Part shown: in pieces, positions 49,812 to 58,005 of the stretch
How the letters are laid out: each line of letters starts with the position of its first letter
Numbering within the stretch: position 1 is the stretch's first letter
Source of the DNA: UMGS1766 sp963660915
Lineage (GTDB): Bacteria > Bacillota > Clostridia > Oscillospirales > Oscillospiraceae
Direction: 5' to 3'
DNA: 64,000 nucleotides
NCBI GenBank assembly: GCA_963660915.1
Contig: CAVLAO010000001.1
Coordinates: forward strand, 1 to 64,000
Made by a program: the position numbers and the translations under genes
Notes under the pieces: generated by a model
Database searches by the model: none
Told to the model about the DNA's origin: nothing
What the model saw: the letters and a program-made list of their open reading frames with translations, nothing else

Positions 49812-51173
49812 ATGACAGAAAAACGTGATTACTCCGAGATTACGCCGGAAATTCAAGCGCTTGCAGCCCATTGCTCCGAAGATTGCATTATCGACAAACA
49901 GCTTTATTCCAAGTACAAAGTCAATCGCGGTCTCCGGGATGAAAACGGAAACGGCGTATTGACCGGACTGACCGAAATTTCTGAAATTCAGGCGAAAACG
50001 GAAGACGGGCAAAGCTGCGACGGTTCTCTGTTTTATCGCGGCTATAACATCCATGACCTGGTAAAAGGATTTCTGAAGGATGGTCGCTTTGGTTTTGAGG
50101 AAATCACCTATCTGCTCCTGTTCGGCAATCTTCCAACTGCAGAAGAAATGGCAGATTTCAGTTCCGTGCTCGGCAGCTATCGCTCCCTGCCAAACTCCTT
50201 TGTGCGGGACGTGATCATGAAAGCTCCCAGCACAGATATTATGAACTCCATGGCGCGAAGCGTCCTGACGCTGTACTCCTATGACAACAACCCGAACGAC
50301 ACCTCCATTCCAAATGTCCTGCGTCAATGCCTGCAACTGATTGCCACCTTCCCCCAAATGGCATTGTACGGCTATCAGGCCTATGATTACTATCGCAAAA
50401 ACAACAACCGTTTCTTCATTCACGATCCGGTTCCGGAGCTCTCCACTGCAGAAAACATCCTTCATATGCTTCGCCCGGACATGAGTTACACGCCTGTAGA
50501 AGCACGCGTTCTGGATATGGCACTGGTAATCCACGCAGAGCACGGCGGCGGCAATAACTCCTCTTTTACCACCCACGTGGTCACCTCCTCCGGCACAGAC
50601 ACCTACTCTGCCATCGCCGCTGCTCTCGGTTCCCTGAAGGGGCCGAAACACGGCGGCGCAAACATCAAGGTCTGCCATATGTTTGAAGAGATGAAATCGC
50701 AAATCGGCGACTGGCACGATGATGAGGAGGTCGGGGCTTATCTGAAGCGCATTCTCCATGGGGAAGCCTTTGACCACGCCGGTCTGATTTACGGCGTAGG
50801 GCATGCCATCTACTCCAAATCCGATCCCCGTGCAGAAATCTTCAAGTCCTTTGTGCATCAGCTTGCCGCGGAAAAGGGTCGGGAGGAAGAATATCAGCTG
50901 TATACTGCTGTCGAGCGTCTCGCCCCCCAAATCATCAGCAGTGAGCGAAAAATGTATAAGGGCGTCAGCGTCAACGTGGACTTCTACAGCGGTTTTGTTT
51001 ATCAAATGCTGGGCATTCCGGAAGAATTGTTCACTCCATTGTTTGCCATTGCACGCATTTCCGGTTGGAGCGCCCATCGATTGGAAGAACTGGTAAACGG
51101 AAATCGCATTATCCGCCCCGCATACAAGGCAATTCAGCCGCGGCGGGATTATATTTCCATGAATCATCGTTGA
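49812..51173 (+). CDS. gltA: Citrate synthase
   Basis: 453-residue citrate synthase (or 2-methylcitrate synthase) of the compact Gram-positive type. Active-site His lie in HAEHGGGNNSSFTTHV (about residue 240) and GPKHGGANIKV (about residue 280); the catalytic Asp is in SKSDPRAEIF near residue 337. Condenses acetyl-CoA and oxaloacetate in the cytosol for glutamate synthesis in an incomplete TCA cycle. AAAGGAGG lies before the ATG at 49812; the upstream in-frame start at 49773 overlaps the marR stop. Regulation by MarR, rather than CcpC, is unusual. Confidence 0.92.
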   Translation: MTEKRDYSEITPEIQALAAHCSEDCIIDKQLYSKYKVNRGLRDENGNGVLTGLTEISEIQAKTEDGQSCDGSLFYRGYNIHDLVKGFLKDGRFGFEEITYLLLFGNLPTAEEMADFSSVLGSYRSLPNSFVRDVIMKAPSTDIMNSMARSVLTLYSYDNNPNDTSIPNVLRQCLQLIATFPQMALYGYQAYDYYRKNNNRFFIHDPVPELSTAENILHMLRPDMSYTPVEARVLDMALVIHAEHGGGNNSSFTTHVVTSSGTDTYSAIAAALGSLKGPKHGGANIKVCHMFEEMKSQIGDWHDDEEVGAYLKRILHGEAFDHAGLIYGVGHAIYSKSDPRAEIFKSFVHQLAAEKGREEEYQLYTAVERLAPQIISSERKMYKGVSVNVDFYSGFVYQMLGIPEELFTPLFAIARISGWSAHRLEELVNGNRIIRPAYKAIQPRRDYISMNHR

Positions 51174-51237
51174 ATTGTGCCTTGACTGCCCGATTACGTC
51201 TCTTGTTTTGAATTACGACAGAAATTCGCGTCCCCCC

Positions 51238-51266
51238 TTGTCAAATCGAAGAAACTGGTATAAAAT
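51238..51266 (+). promoter_or_regulatory. Promoter of efp
   Basis: TTGTCA (51238-51243), 17-base spacer, TAAAAT (51261-51266), about 85 bases before efp. Confidence 0.65.
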
Positions 51267-51355
51267 AATAGAAAATATGGGGTGGTGTAGTCTGCCCTTT
51301 TTTGCCGGTACACGCCGGTAAACGATCTAATTCTAATTCATGGAGGAATTTCATT

Positions 51356-51916
51356 ATGATTACTGCCAGCGATTTTCGTAACGGCAAGACCTTTGAGTAT
51401 GAAGGCAAGCTGATGATGGTCGTCGAGTTCCAGCACGTTAAGCCCGGTAAAGGCGCCGCCTTTGTCCGCACCAAGATGAAAAATATCGTAACCGGCGCTG
51501 TGACAGAGACTTCCTTCAACCCCACCGCAAAGTTTGAAGAGGCTTTCATCGACCGCATCGAGACCTGCTACAGCTACAACGACGGCGATCTGTACTACTT
51601 CATGGACAACGAGACCTTTGAAATGACCCCCATTGCGAAGGCTGACCTGCCCGACAACTTCAAGTTTGTCAAGGAAAACGATCCCTGCAAGCTGCTGAGC
51701 TACAAGGGCAAGGTGTTCTCCGTTGAAATCCCCAACTTTGTCGAACTGGAAGTCACCGAGACCGAGCCCGGCGTCCGCGGCGATACAGCTACGAACGTCA
51801 CCAAGCCTGCTACTCTGGAAACCGGTGCAGAGGTGAAGGTGCCGATCTTTATCAACGAGGGTGAGCGCATCCAGATCGATACCCGTACCGGCGAATACAT
51901 GGGCCGCGTAAAGTAA
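51356..51916 (+). CDS. efp: Elongation factor P
   Basis: 186 residues, three beta-barrel domains. It relieves ribosome stalling at polyproline. The tip loop is KPGKGAAFVRTK with Lys at the modified position (around residue 33), and the C-terminal signature RIQIDTRTGEYMGR is present. GGAGGAATTTC before the ATG at 51356; a longer reading from 51302 has no site. Followed by the CD1247-domain gene after 43 bases in likely the same transcript. Confidence 0.97.
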   Translation: MITASDFRNGKTFEYEGKLMMVVEFQHVKPGKGAAFVRTKMKNIVTGAVTETSFNPTAKFEEAFIDRIETCYSYNDGDLYYFMDNETFEMTPIAKADLPDNFKFVKENDPCKLLSYKGKVFSVEIPNFVELEVTETEPGVRGDTATNVTKPATLETGAEVKVPIFINEGERIQIDTRTGEYMGRVK

Positions 51917-51959
51917 GCTCTTTTGATTTTCTTTGTTTCCTTGAAAGGAGGACAAGATC

Positions 51960-52427
51960 ATGACATTATCCGAAAAAGTTGCCTATCTGAAAGGTGTTGC
52001 TGAAGGACTGCATTTTGATCCCGATGCATCCAGCGAGGGTAAGCTTATCTCCATTATTATGGATATTCTGGATCACATTGCCCTGAACAGCGAGGAGAAT
52101 GACGACTCCATCCAGGCACTGGCCGATCAACTGGACGAAGTATCCGACAACCTGTCCATGCTGGAGGACTACGTCTACGGCGAAGATGAAAATTTTGATC
52201 TCCCTGATTATGACGAGGAAGATGAAGACGACGCAGAAGAAGCACTGGCTGCCCTAGAAGAAGACGGATTCTTCGAACTGGAGTGTCCCAACTGCGACGA
52301 CACTCTTGTTGTGGACAAGAGCGTACTGGATTCCGGAAAGGTCACTTGCCCCGGCTGCGGTCAGGCCTTTGAAATCGAATTGGGCTACGAGGATGTAGAC
52401 GCGGAGAACGACTCTGACGAGGAGTAA
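51960..52427 (+). CDS. CD1247-domain zinc-ribbon protein
   Basis: 155 residues. N-terminal helical domain (MTLSEKVAYLKGVAEGL...) matches the CD1247 N-terminal family of Clostridia, followed by an acidic hinge (about residues 77-97, DEEDEDDAEEAL) and a zinc ribbon with CPNC and CPGC (about residues 108-130), then an acidic tail. Function unknown. It is closely linked to efp across Clostridia in my recollection. AAAGGAGG stands before the ATG. Confidence 0.82.
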   Translation: MTLSEKVAYLKGVAEGLHFDPDASSEGKLISIIMDILDHIALNSEENDDSIQALADQLDEVSDNLSMLEDYVYGEDENFDLPDYDEEDEDDAEEALAALEEDGFFELECPNCDDTLVVDKSVLDSGKVTCPGCGQAFEIELGYEDVDAENDSDEE

Positions 52428-52450
52428 CGTTCTGTCCGGAACAGAAAAAC

Positions 52451-52485
52451 AACTCCCGGGTTACTGCAACCCGGGAGTTTTGTTT
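52451..52485 (+). terminator. Intrinsic terminator of efp operon
   Basis: Twelve-base stem AACTCCCGGGTT/AACCCGGGAGTT, 5-base loop, T-rich tail. Confidence 0.9.
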
Positions 52486-52506
52486 CCCGAAAACGGAGGA
52501 TAGATC

Positions 52507-52863
52507 ATGACACAAGATAAAGTTGAAACCAAGCGGGAGCGGGAGAAACACACCGTAGCGCTGATGATCCGCACTTATTGCAGGCACAAACACGGCACTA
52601 AGAACGGACTTTGCCCCGAATGCCAGTCCTTGCACGATTATGCGATGCTCCGCTCGGATAAATGCCCGTTCATGGAAACAAAAACCTTCTGTTCCAATTG
52701 CGAAGTACACTGCTACAAACCGGACATGCGCGAAAAAATCCGCAGCGTCATGCGCTTCTCCGGTCCAAGAATGATTTTTTCACACCCTACTATGGCTCTG
52801 CGTCATGTAATCGAAAGCAAACGCGAAAAGAAACGCCTGGAAAAAGAGGCAGATCGTACATAA
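52507..52863 (+). CDS. Nitrous oxide-stimulated promoter family protein (YgbA-like)
   Basis: 118 residues matching the YgbA family: YCRHKHGTKNGLCPECQSLHDYA, then KCPFMETKTFCSNCEVHCYKPDMREKIRSVMRFSGPRM. The CxxC pairs and the HC suggest a metal or Fe-S site. E. coli ygbA responds to nitric oxide; the biochemical role is unknown. Starts only a few bases beyond the preceding terminator; GGAGG precedes the ATG. Confidence 0.85.
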   Translation: MTQDKVETKREREKHTVALMIRTYCRHKHGTKNGLCPECQSLHDYAMLRSDKCPFMETKTFCSNCEVHCYKPDMREKIRSVMRFSGPRMIFSHPTMALRHVIESKREKKRLEKEADRT

Positions 52864-52948
52864 CCCCTTCTATTCTTCTCCGGCACTTCAATTCTCTCGA
52901 TATACGGTCATATGCGTGGTTTTGCTTTCTTTTCGGCCTTGCATACAG

Positions 52949-52954
52949 TATAAT
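52949..52954 (+). promoter_or_regulatory. -10 element of tcdA
   Basis: TATAAT 39 bases before the tcdA ATG, following the YgbA-like gene; a matching -35 is unclear. Confidence 0.45.
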
Positions 52955-52992
52955 GTCATCCGTTACAAACTAAGAAGGGAGCACAACTTCTC

Positions 52993-53718
52993 ATGATCGA
53001 TCAATTTTCCCGTCTCCGCCTGCAGTTCGGATCTGATGCCGTAGAGCGGCTGCACCATTCCCGCGTTGCTGTGTTCGGCATCGGCGGTGTGGGTGGGCAT
53101 TGCGTGGAGGCACTGGCTCGCAGCGGAGTTGGCGCACTGGACTTAATTGACAATGATAAAATTAGTCTCACCAATCTGAACCGGCAGATCATTGCCCTGC
53201 ACAGCACCATCGGACATTATAAAACCGATGTAATGAAGGATCGAATTCTGGATATCAATCCTGACTGCCAAGTCACTACTTACAAAATGTTTTACCTTCC
53301 GGAAACTGCGGACAATTTTGATCTTACGAAATACGATTATGTCGTTGACTGCATCGACACAGTTGCCGCCAAACTGGAACTGGCTCAGCGTTGCTATGCC
53401 TTGAATATCCCTCTCATCAGTTCCATGGGAACAGGGAACAAATTAGATCCCACCCGTTTTCAGGTCACCGACATCAGCAAAACCAGCATGTGCCCGCTGG
53501 CAAGAGTGCTGCGTAAAGAGCTGCGCAATCGCGGCATTCATCATCTGAGAGTAGTCCATTCCCCCGAGCCGGCTTTAACCCCCTTTACTGACCTGCCGGA
53601 TGCCAACGAAGCCACCAGCAAACGCCAGGTTCCATCCAGCAACGCTTTTGTTCCCGGCGCTGCCGGTCTCACTCTGGCCGGAGCAGTTCTTCGGTCTCTT
53701 GCGGGAATTGAAGAATAA
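52993..53718 (+). CDS. tcdA: tRNA threonylcarbamoyladenosine dehydratase
   Basis: E1-like (ThiF superfamily) protein of 241 residues that turns t6A at tRNA position 37 into cyclic t6A using ATP. Glycine-rich AVFGIGGVGGHCVEALARSG at about residues 22-41, DNDKISLTNLNRQ, and VVDCIDTVAAKLEL are typical; the second half keeps SSMGTGNKLDP. Start at ATG 52993 after GAAGGGAG. Cytosolic, single gene. Confidence 0.93.
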   Translation: MIDQFSRLRLQFGSDAVERLHHSRVAVFGIGGVGGHCVEALARSGVGALDLIDNDKISLTNLNRQIIALHSTIGHYKTDVMKDRILDINPDCQVTTYKMFYLPETADNFDLTKYDYVVDCIDTVAAKLELAQRCYALNIPLISSMGTGNKLDPTRFQVTDISKTSMCPLARVLRKELRNRGIHHLRVVHSPEPALTPFTDLPDANEATSKRQVPSSNAFVPGAAGLTLAGAVLRSLAGIEE

Positions 53719-53828
53719 AATTTAATTTCCATCTCTTTTCCCTCTATTTCCCATTGTCAAAATTCACTTAACTCACAGCGCATTCGCTAATCTTCTTTTA
53801 ATTCTTTTTATTTTTTATCCGATAGGAA

Positions 53829-53856
53829 TTGACAAGAGTATACAATTTGTTATAAT
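53829..53856 (+). promoter_or_regulatory. Promoter of AbrB-family gene
   Basis: TTGACA (53829-53834), 16-base spacer, TATAAT (53851-53856): near-consensus, implying high expression. Confidence 0.85.
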
Positions 53857-53914
53857 GACACTTAGATTTATCGTGCACTGTTGCGAATTTTTTGACCTAT
53901 AGGAGGTAATTTTG

Positions 53915-54172
53915 ATGAGAGTAAAAGCTACCGGCATTGTCCGCAAAGTTGACGAACTCGGCCGCATTGTTCTGCCCATTGAGCTGCGCCGCACACTGGA
54001 CATTGCAGAAAAAGATCCGCTGGAGATTTATGTGGAAGGTACTTCTATTGTTCTGAAAAAGTACCAGCCTTCCTGCATTTTCTGCGGTGAAGCCAAGAAT
54101 GTTGTGGAATTTAAGGAAAAAAATATCTGCCCCAGATGCATGCGCGAGCTGCAGAACTCCAAAAATTCCTGA
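53915..54172 (+). CDS. AbrB family transition-state regulator with zinc-binding tail
   Basis: 85 residues. The N-terminal swapped-hairpin DNA-binding domain (RKVDELGRIVLPIELRRTLDIAEKDPLEIYVEG) is very close to AbrB/Abh/SpoVT. The C-terminus carries CIFCG ... CPRCMRE, a likely zinc ribbon of CxxC plus CxxC, instead of the usual AbrB tail. AGGAGG lies 8 bases before the ATG at 53915; a TTG 3 bases upstream is not needed. Global growth-phase regulator by family rule. Monocistronic with a terminator at 54232. Confidence 0.9.
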   Translation: MRVKATGIVRKVDELGRIVLPIELRRTLDIAEKDPLEIYVEGTSIVLKKYQPSCIFCGEAKNVVEFKEKNICPRCMRELQNSKNS

Positions 54173-54231
54173 GACAATTGGTTTTCATTGTCCTTTCGAA
54201 GAGGCTAAAATAACAAACTGTTAAAAACAAG

Positions 54232-54269
54232 AAAGGCTGGAGTTTTCTATGACTCCAGTCTTTCCCTTT
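54232..54269 (+). terminator. Terminator of AbrB-family gene
   Basis: Twelve-base stem (54232-54243 with 54252-54263) with one G-U pair and a run of T. Confidence 0.85.
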
Positions 54270-54314
54270 TTTATTTTATTAGGAATCATTCCTGAAATTA
54301 TACTGAATGTATAA

Positions 54315-55145
54315 TTATTTTTTTGATGCAGCTGCATAAAGCTCATTTTTGCTCAATCCGGTCTCTGCGGAAACTTGCTTTGCTGCATCTTTCATCGACA
54401 TCCCCATCGCTCTTTTTTCCAGTACCATAGCAACGCCGTCCTCCAGGGAAAGCGTCTCCTGCTCCACTTCCGGGGCGCCCGCCAGTACGAGCACAAATTC
54501 TCCCTTGGGGGGCAGTACCCGATAACGCTCAACCGCCTCCCCCAATGTGGTTCGAATAATTTCCTCATGAAGCTTTGTCAGCTCACGACACAAAGCAATG
54601 CGTCGATCTGAGCCAAACGCCGCTGCCATATCCGCCAAAGTTGCGCACAATTTATGCGGGGCCTCGTAGAAGATCATAGTCCTTCGTTCTGTCTTCAATT
54701 CTTCCAAATGAGCCGCCCGATTTTTTTTGTTCATTGCCAAAAATCCTTCAAAGGTAAATCGACCGGTGGGAAGTCCCGAAACCGCCAACGCCGTTACCAG
54801 AGCACAAGGTCCCGGAACGGCGCAAACCTGCACCCCTGCCTCAGCGCACTGGGCAACCAGTTCCTCTCCCGGATCGCTAATCGCCGGCGTACCGGCATCT
54901 GTCACCAGAGCACAGGTTTCACCATTTAAAATGCGATTCAGAATCTGAGGTCCGCTGGTTTCTGTATTGTGGCGGTAATAGCTCACCATTGGCTTTTTTA
55001 TTCCCAGATGGTTCAAAATCTTCAAAGAAACCCGAGTGTCCTCCGCTGCAATGAAGTCCACCTGCTCCAGCGTTTCAACAATACGTGTGCTTAAATCCCC
55101 CAAGTTTCCAATGGGAGTTGGTACAAGATACAAAATTCCAGCCAT
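54315..55145 (-). CDS. rsmI: 16S rRNA (cytidine1402-2'-O)-methyltransferase
   Basis: RsmI, 276 residues, modifies C1402 in the ribosomal P site using SAM. GILYLVPTPIGNLGDLSTRIVE opens it; AEDTRVSLKIL, TDAGTPAISDPG and SGLPTGRFTFEGFL are the recognised blocks. Downstream of and close to trmN6-like gene, the normal Firmicute arrangement (yabB-rsmI). AAAGGTG before the ATG is weak. Last gene of this minus operon. Confidence 0.95.
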   Translation of the reverse strand: MAGILYLVPTPIGNLGDLSTRIVETLEQVDFIAAEDTRVSLKILNHLGIKKPMVSYYRHNTETSGPQILNRILNGETCALVTDAGTPAISDPGEELVAQCAEAGVQVCAVPGPCALVTALAVSGLPTGRFTFEGFLAMNKKNRAAHLEELKTERRTMIFYEAPHKLCATLADMAAAFGSDRRIALCRELTKLHEEIIRTTLGEAVERYRVLPPKGEFVLVLAGAPEVEQETLSLEDGVAMVLEKRAMGMSMKDAAKQVSAETGLSKNELYAAASKK

Positions 55146-55154
55146 AGATTACAG

Positions 55155-55811
55155 TCACCTTTCTATTTTCACCGGAAGCACCCGCAAGCCGGGCTTTCCT
55201 CCGCGCATTGCCTCGATCAGCACCAAATTTGCCTCCCGCTCCGGGGCGCTTTGCAGCAGTTGCATGCGCTTCGGTGCAAAATGATGTTCCTGCAGAGCCT
55301 GAAATGCCTCTGCAAGCCGTTCCGGCCGAAGGCATAAGGCAAACTTTCCGCCATTGCGGCAAAGCCGTTCCGCCACAGCACATGCCGCCTGAAGCGTATA
55401 ACTTCCTTCCGTTCGTGCCTGTGCCCGTGCGGCATCCTTCGCCATTTTTCCGGCACCATCCGGAAAATAAGGGGGATTTGCGGTTACCAGATCATAGCCT
55501 CCCCAGGGGAGTTCCGGATAGCGATTCTGCATTTCTCCCGTGACGATCGTGCCGCTTAGGTGATTGCGCCGCAAATTTTCTTTGCACAGCTCCGCCGCAG
55601 ACGGTCTCAACTCCACGCCGTCCAGCGTCACCTGGTTTTCCCGCTCTGCCAGAGCCAACAGCAGGCTCCCCACTCCGCAGCCTAAATCGCACACCCGGTC
55701 TCCCCGGTGCAAACTTGCAAACCGCGCCAGAGCCAGGGCATCTCGTCCCAGACGAAACTCTTCGGAGGACTGCAGCAGTGTCAACCTGCCCAGCTTTTCC
55801 TCCCTCAGCAT
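55155..55811 (-). CDS. tRNA1(Val) (adenine37-N6)-methyltransferase-like protein
   Basis: 218-residue class I SAM methyltransferase related to YabB/TrmN6. DLGCGVGSLLLALA binds SAM (about residues 43-56), DLVTANPPYFPDG holds the NPPY amino-methylation motif, and GGKFALCLRPERL follows. Target probably tRNA adenine-37; other small RNA targets cannot be excluded. ATG at 55811 with GAGGAG, overlapping the GNAT gene end by 7 bases. Next gene is rsmI after 9 bases. Confidence 0.88.
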   Translation of the reverse strand: MLREEKLGRLTLLQSSEEFRLGRDALALARFASLHRGDRVCDLGCGVGSLLLALAERENQVTLDGVELRPSAAELCKENLRRNHLSGTIVTGEMQNRYPELPWGGYDLVTANPPYFPDGAGKMAKDAARAQARTEGSYTLQAACAVAERLCRNGGKFALCLRPERLAEAFQALQEHHFAPKRMQLLQSAPEREANLVLIEAMRGGKPGLRVLPVKIER

Positions 55812-56302
55812 AACGCACTCCTCATCACTCTGATCTGATACGCAATGCGTTCTCCTCCATCTGCCAAAGTAATTTCACCGCAGGGCACAAATCCATGTTT
55901 CTCCAGCAAATGCTGCATCACCCGATTATCGCGATGGGTATCCGCCCGCAAATCCGGTGCATGAGACCGGCAGAAATCCAGACATTCTTTAAAAATTCCC
56001 TTTTCTGCTTCTCTGCCTGCCAAACGATGAATCGCGCCATAGGGCAAATCTCGCAGCCACCTTCCCCGAATATCGGCATAGCCGAACTCGTCTCCCAGTT
56101 TTAGGACAAATGCCCCGCATAGCCGTCCGTCCCGTTCGATGACATAAAGCTGCTGCTTCTCTATATCCTCTTTCAGTAACGACTCTCCGGGATATTCCGG
56201 CGGCCACTGGTTGGGATTTCCCGTGCGCGCCATATGGGTCCGCGCCTGATTATAGAGTTCCATCAGCTCTGCTAAATCTGTAAGCCTTCCCTGTCTGATC
56301 AT
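55805..56302 (-). CDS. GNAT family N-acetyltransferase
   Basis: 165-residue GNAT-fold enzyme. MIRQGRLTDLAELMELY begins it, RDGRLCGAFVLKLGDEFGYADIRG is a central strand set and the acetyl-CoA loop region includes RADTHRDNRVMQHLLEKHGFVPCGEI. Acceptor unknown. GGGAG precedes the ATG at 56302; its 3' end overlaps the methyltransferase start. First gene of the three-gene minus operon with a promoter shared divergently with the phosphatase. Confidence 0.85.
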   Translation of the reverse strand: MIRQGRLTDLAELMELYNQARTHMARTGNPNQWPPEYPGESLLKEDIEKQQLYVIERDGRLCGAFVLKLGDEFGYADIRGRWLRDLPYGAIHRLAGREAEKGIFKECLDFCRSHAPDLRADTHRDNRVMQHLLEKHGFVPCGEITLADGGERIAYQIRVMRSALC

Positions 56303-56329
56303 CTGCTCAGCTCCCGACGGTTTTTCCGC

Positions 56330-56358
56330 ATTGTATCATATTCCGGCCGATAATACAA
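56330..56358 (-). promoter_or_regulatory. Promoter of GNAT-trmN6-rsmI operon
   Basis: Minus strand TTGTAT (56353-56358), 17-base spacer, TACAAT (56330-56335). Confidence 0.65.
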
Positions 56359-56368
56359 ACGGCATCTC

Positions 56369-56396
56369 TTGCGAAACGGCGACACTTCTGTATAAT
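56369..56396 (+). promoter_or_regulatory. Promoter of histidine phosphatase gene
   Basis: TTGCGA (56369-56374), 16-base spacer, extended TATAAT (56391-56396). Confidence 0.65.
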
Positions 56397-56430
56397 AGAA
56401 TTGAATCCTAATGAAAGGAACTATGCATCT

Positions 56431-57027
56431 ATGACTATCTACCTGATGCGCCATGGAGAAACCGATTGGAATGTTCTCCACCGAATGCAGGGTCGCTCTG
56501 ACATTCCTCTGAATGAAAACGGCTTATCCCAAGCCAAAGCCGCCGCTTTGGCAATGCGCTCCATCCCCTTTGACGGCATTTTCAGCAGTCCCCTTCAGCG
56601 CGCTACCCAAACCGCTCAAACCGTAGCCGACGGACGAGACCTGACGATTCAAATTGAACCGCTGATCACTGAAATGGGCTTCGGTAAAATGGAAGGACTC
56701 TCTCTCTCTGAACATCCTGCCCTTCGTCAGGCTTTTTTCGGTGACCCGGAACATTACATTCCCAGCGAGGGAGCAGAGACCTACGCCCAGTTGGATGCGC
56801 GCTGCCGCAGCGTACTGGAGAATCTGCTGCCTTCTTTAGCGCAAACCCACAACAATGTACTTTTGGTCAGTCATGGTGCGCTGATTCGCGGCATTGTACA
56901 GCGCGTGCTCAATCGCCCTCTGTCCGAATTCTGGCGCAATTCCCCGATGAAAAATTGCTCCTGTACAATATTGACGTTGGAAAACGGAGCCTATCAGTTG
57001 GTGGAAGAAGGCAGGATTTACAAATAA
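56431..57027 (+). CDS. Histidine phosphatase family protein
   Basis: 198-residue phosphoglycerate mutase-like phosphatase. MTIYLMRHGETDWNVLHRMQGRSDIPLNENG carries the RHG motif with the catalytic His and the second Arg; a second His lies in VLLVSHGALIRG. Acts on small phosphoesters or alpha-ribazole phosphate (CobC type); the substrate is undetermined. AAAGGAA precedes the ATG at 56431. A hairpin near 57031-57058 may end it but has no T run. Confidence 0.88.
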   Translation: MTIYLMRHGETDWNVLHRMQGRSDIPLNENGLSQAKAAALAMRSIPFDGIFSSPLQRATQTAQTVADGRDLTIQIEPLITEMGFGKMEGLSLSEHPALRQAFFGDPEHYIPSEGAETYAQLDARCRSVLENLLPSLAQTHNNVLLVSHGALIRGIVQRVLNRPLSEFWRNSPMKNCSCTILTLENGAYQLVEEGRIYK

Positions 57028-57105
57028 AACGCCGGGAAACGCATTGGCATTCCCCGGCAGATATGGTATACTGATAAAAAGACAGTCAATTAGGAGGTTT
57101 CCATT

Positions 57106-57546
57106 ATGGTTACGGTTACTCTCGCAAATCAGCGTGTGCAGGAAGTTCATTTTGTCAATCGCATCGACAAATCCGGTCAGATTCAATTGAAGAGCAGCTT
57201 CAATTTTCATGTTGACTACACCAGCGACAACAGCAAATGTGTTGCCAAGCTTTATCAGAGCGCCCAGATGAAGGATGACCCGGAAAAGCTGTTTATCTCT
57301 GCTGAAATCATCGGTGTGTTCGAGCTTTCCGGCGTTGTAGACGACGAAACAAAACGGGATGCCCACGTTCAGTGCTACGACCAGCTTTTTCCCTTCCTGC
57401 AGAGCACAATTACTCAATTGGCCACTGCCTCCGGCATGCCCGGTTTCCTGATGAAGAAAACCCCTATGGATCGTGCAAACGTCACCTTTGCCAAAAAGGA
57501 CAACGGTCAAAAAGGGGATCAACCCATGACCTTACCCATCGTTTGA
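57106..57546 (+). CDS. SecB-like protein
   Basis: 146 residues. Resembles the SecB-like chaperone family: strands in MVTVTLANQRVQEVHF..., and the segment LFPFLQSTITQLATASGMPGFLMKK corresponds to the SecB region leading to the substrate groove. A charged C-terminal tail ends in TLPIV. AGGAGG precedes the ATG. Its client and whether it acts as an export chaperone are unknown; Gram-positive SecB-like proteins can partner with toxin-antitoxin sets, but no such set is adjacent. Assignment rests on motif style only. Confidence 0.6.
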   Translation: MVTVTLANQRVQEVHFVNRIDKSGQIQLKSSFNFHVDYTSDNSKCVAKLYQSAQMKDDPEKLFISAEIIGVFELSGVVDDETKRDAHVQCYDQLFPFLQSTITQLATASGMPGFLMKKTPMDRANVTFAKKDNGQKGDQPMTLPIV

Positions 57547-57592
57547 TCAAAGCGTATCCTTCTCACCCTGTGCGTTTACAGGATGACGCACC

Positions 57593-57976
57593 TTATGCCT
57601 CATCCTCTGCCACCGGCTTCCATGCCGGTACCCATTTCTCTTCTGCATTGTCATGAGTCTGCTGATTATTTTTCAGCAGACTCTTTTTGCATACTCTGCA
57701 AATCGTACCTGCCGGGGTTACCATGACCACTTTTGCCTTCGACGCATTTCCGATCTTATCGTAGAGCCGGCCGGCGCTCATGGTTTCTCCCTTCACGGTA
57801 TGAATGCTGTTGGCAACATAACCGATGGTTCCCATACCCGGATATACCACCCGAATTGCCTCTCTGTCGTAGGGATTCTCCGGCTCCTTTTCCAACCGGA
57901 GTTTCATGCCTGGCGTTAAAAAGTCGCTTCCATAGCGAAATGATGTTCCTGTCAGCGTAAAATATATCTTCTTCAT
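57593..57976 (-). CDS. HIRAN-domain protein
   Basis: 127 residues. LTGTSFRYGSDFLTPGMKLRLEKEPENPYDREAIRVVYPGMGTIGYVAN matches the HIRAN domain, seen in DNA-repair proteins as a 3'-DNA end reader, followed by TVKGETMSAGRLYDKIG. The C-terminal part contains CRVCKKS, one CxxC pair. AAAGGATC precedes the ATG. Its 3' coding region hosts the opposite-strand terminator at 57655-57688. Function unknown; possible DNA-damage or toxin-related role is conjecture. Confidence 0.78.
   Translation of the reverse strand: MKKIYFTLTGTSFRYGSDFLTPGMKLRLEKEPENPYDREAIRVVYPGMGTIGYVANSIHTVKGETMSAGRLYDKIGNASKAKVVMVTPAGTICRVCKKSLLKNNQQTHDNAEEKWVPAWKPVAEDEA
57655..57688 (+). terminator. Terminator of SecB-like gene, inside convergent HIRAN gene
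   Basis: Eleven-base stem GAGTCTGCTGA/TCAGCAGACTC with a 7-base loop and TTTTT in the plus sense, lying within the antisense HIRAN coding sequence, so it also encodes residues of the other gene. Confidence 0.7.
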
Positions 57977-58005
57977 AATCTTGATCCTTTCCTACATCTC
58001 ACACA

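Noticed and set aside
49653..51167. A 500-codon open frame on the minus strand opposite citrate synthase
   Set aside because: The plus strand has complete citrate synthase motifs, whereas the minus reading has no family features or ribosome site; it is an antisense shadow.
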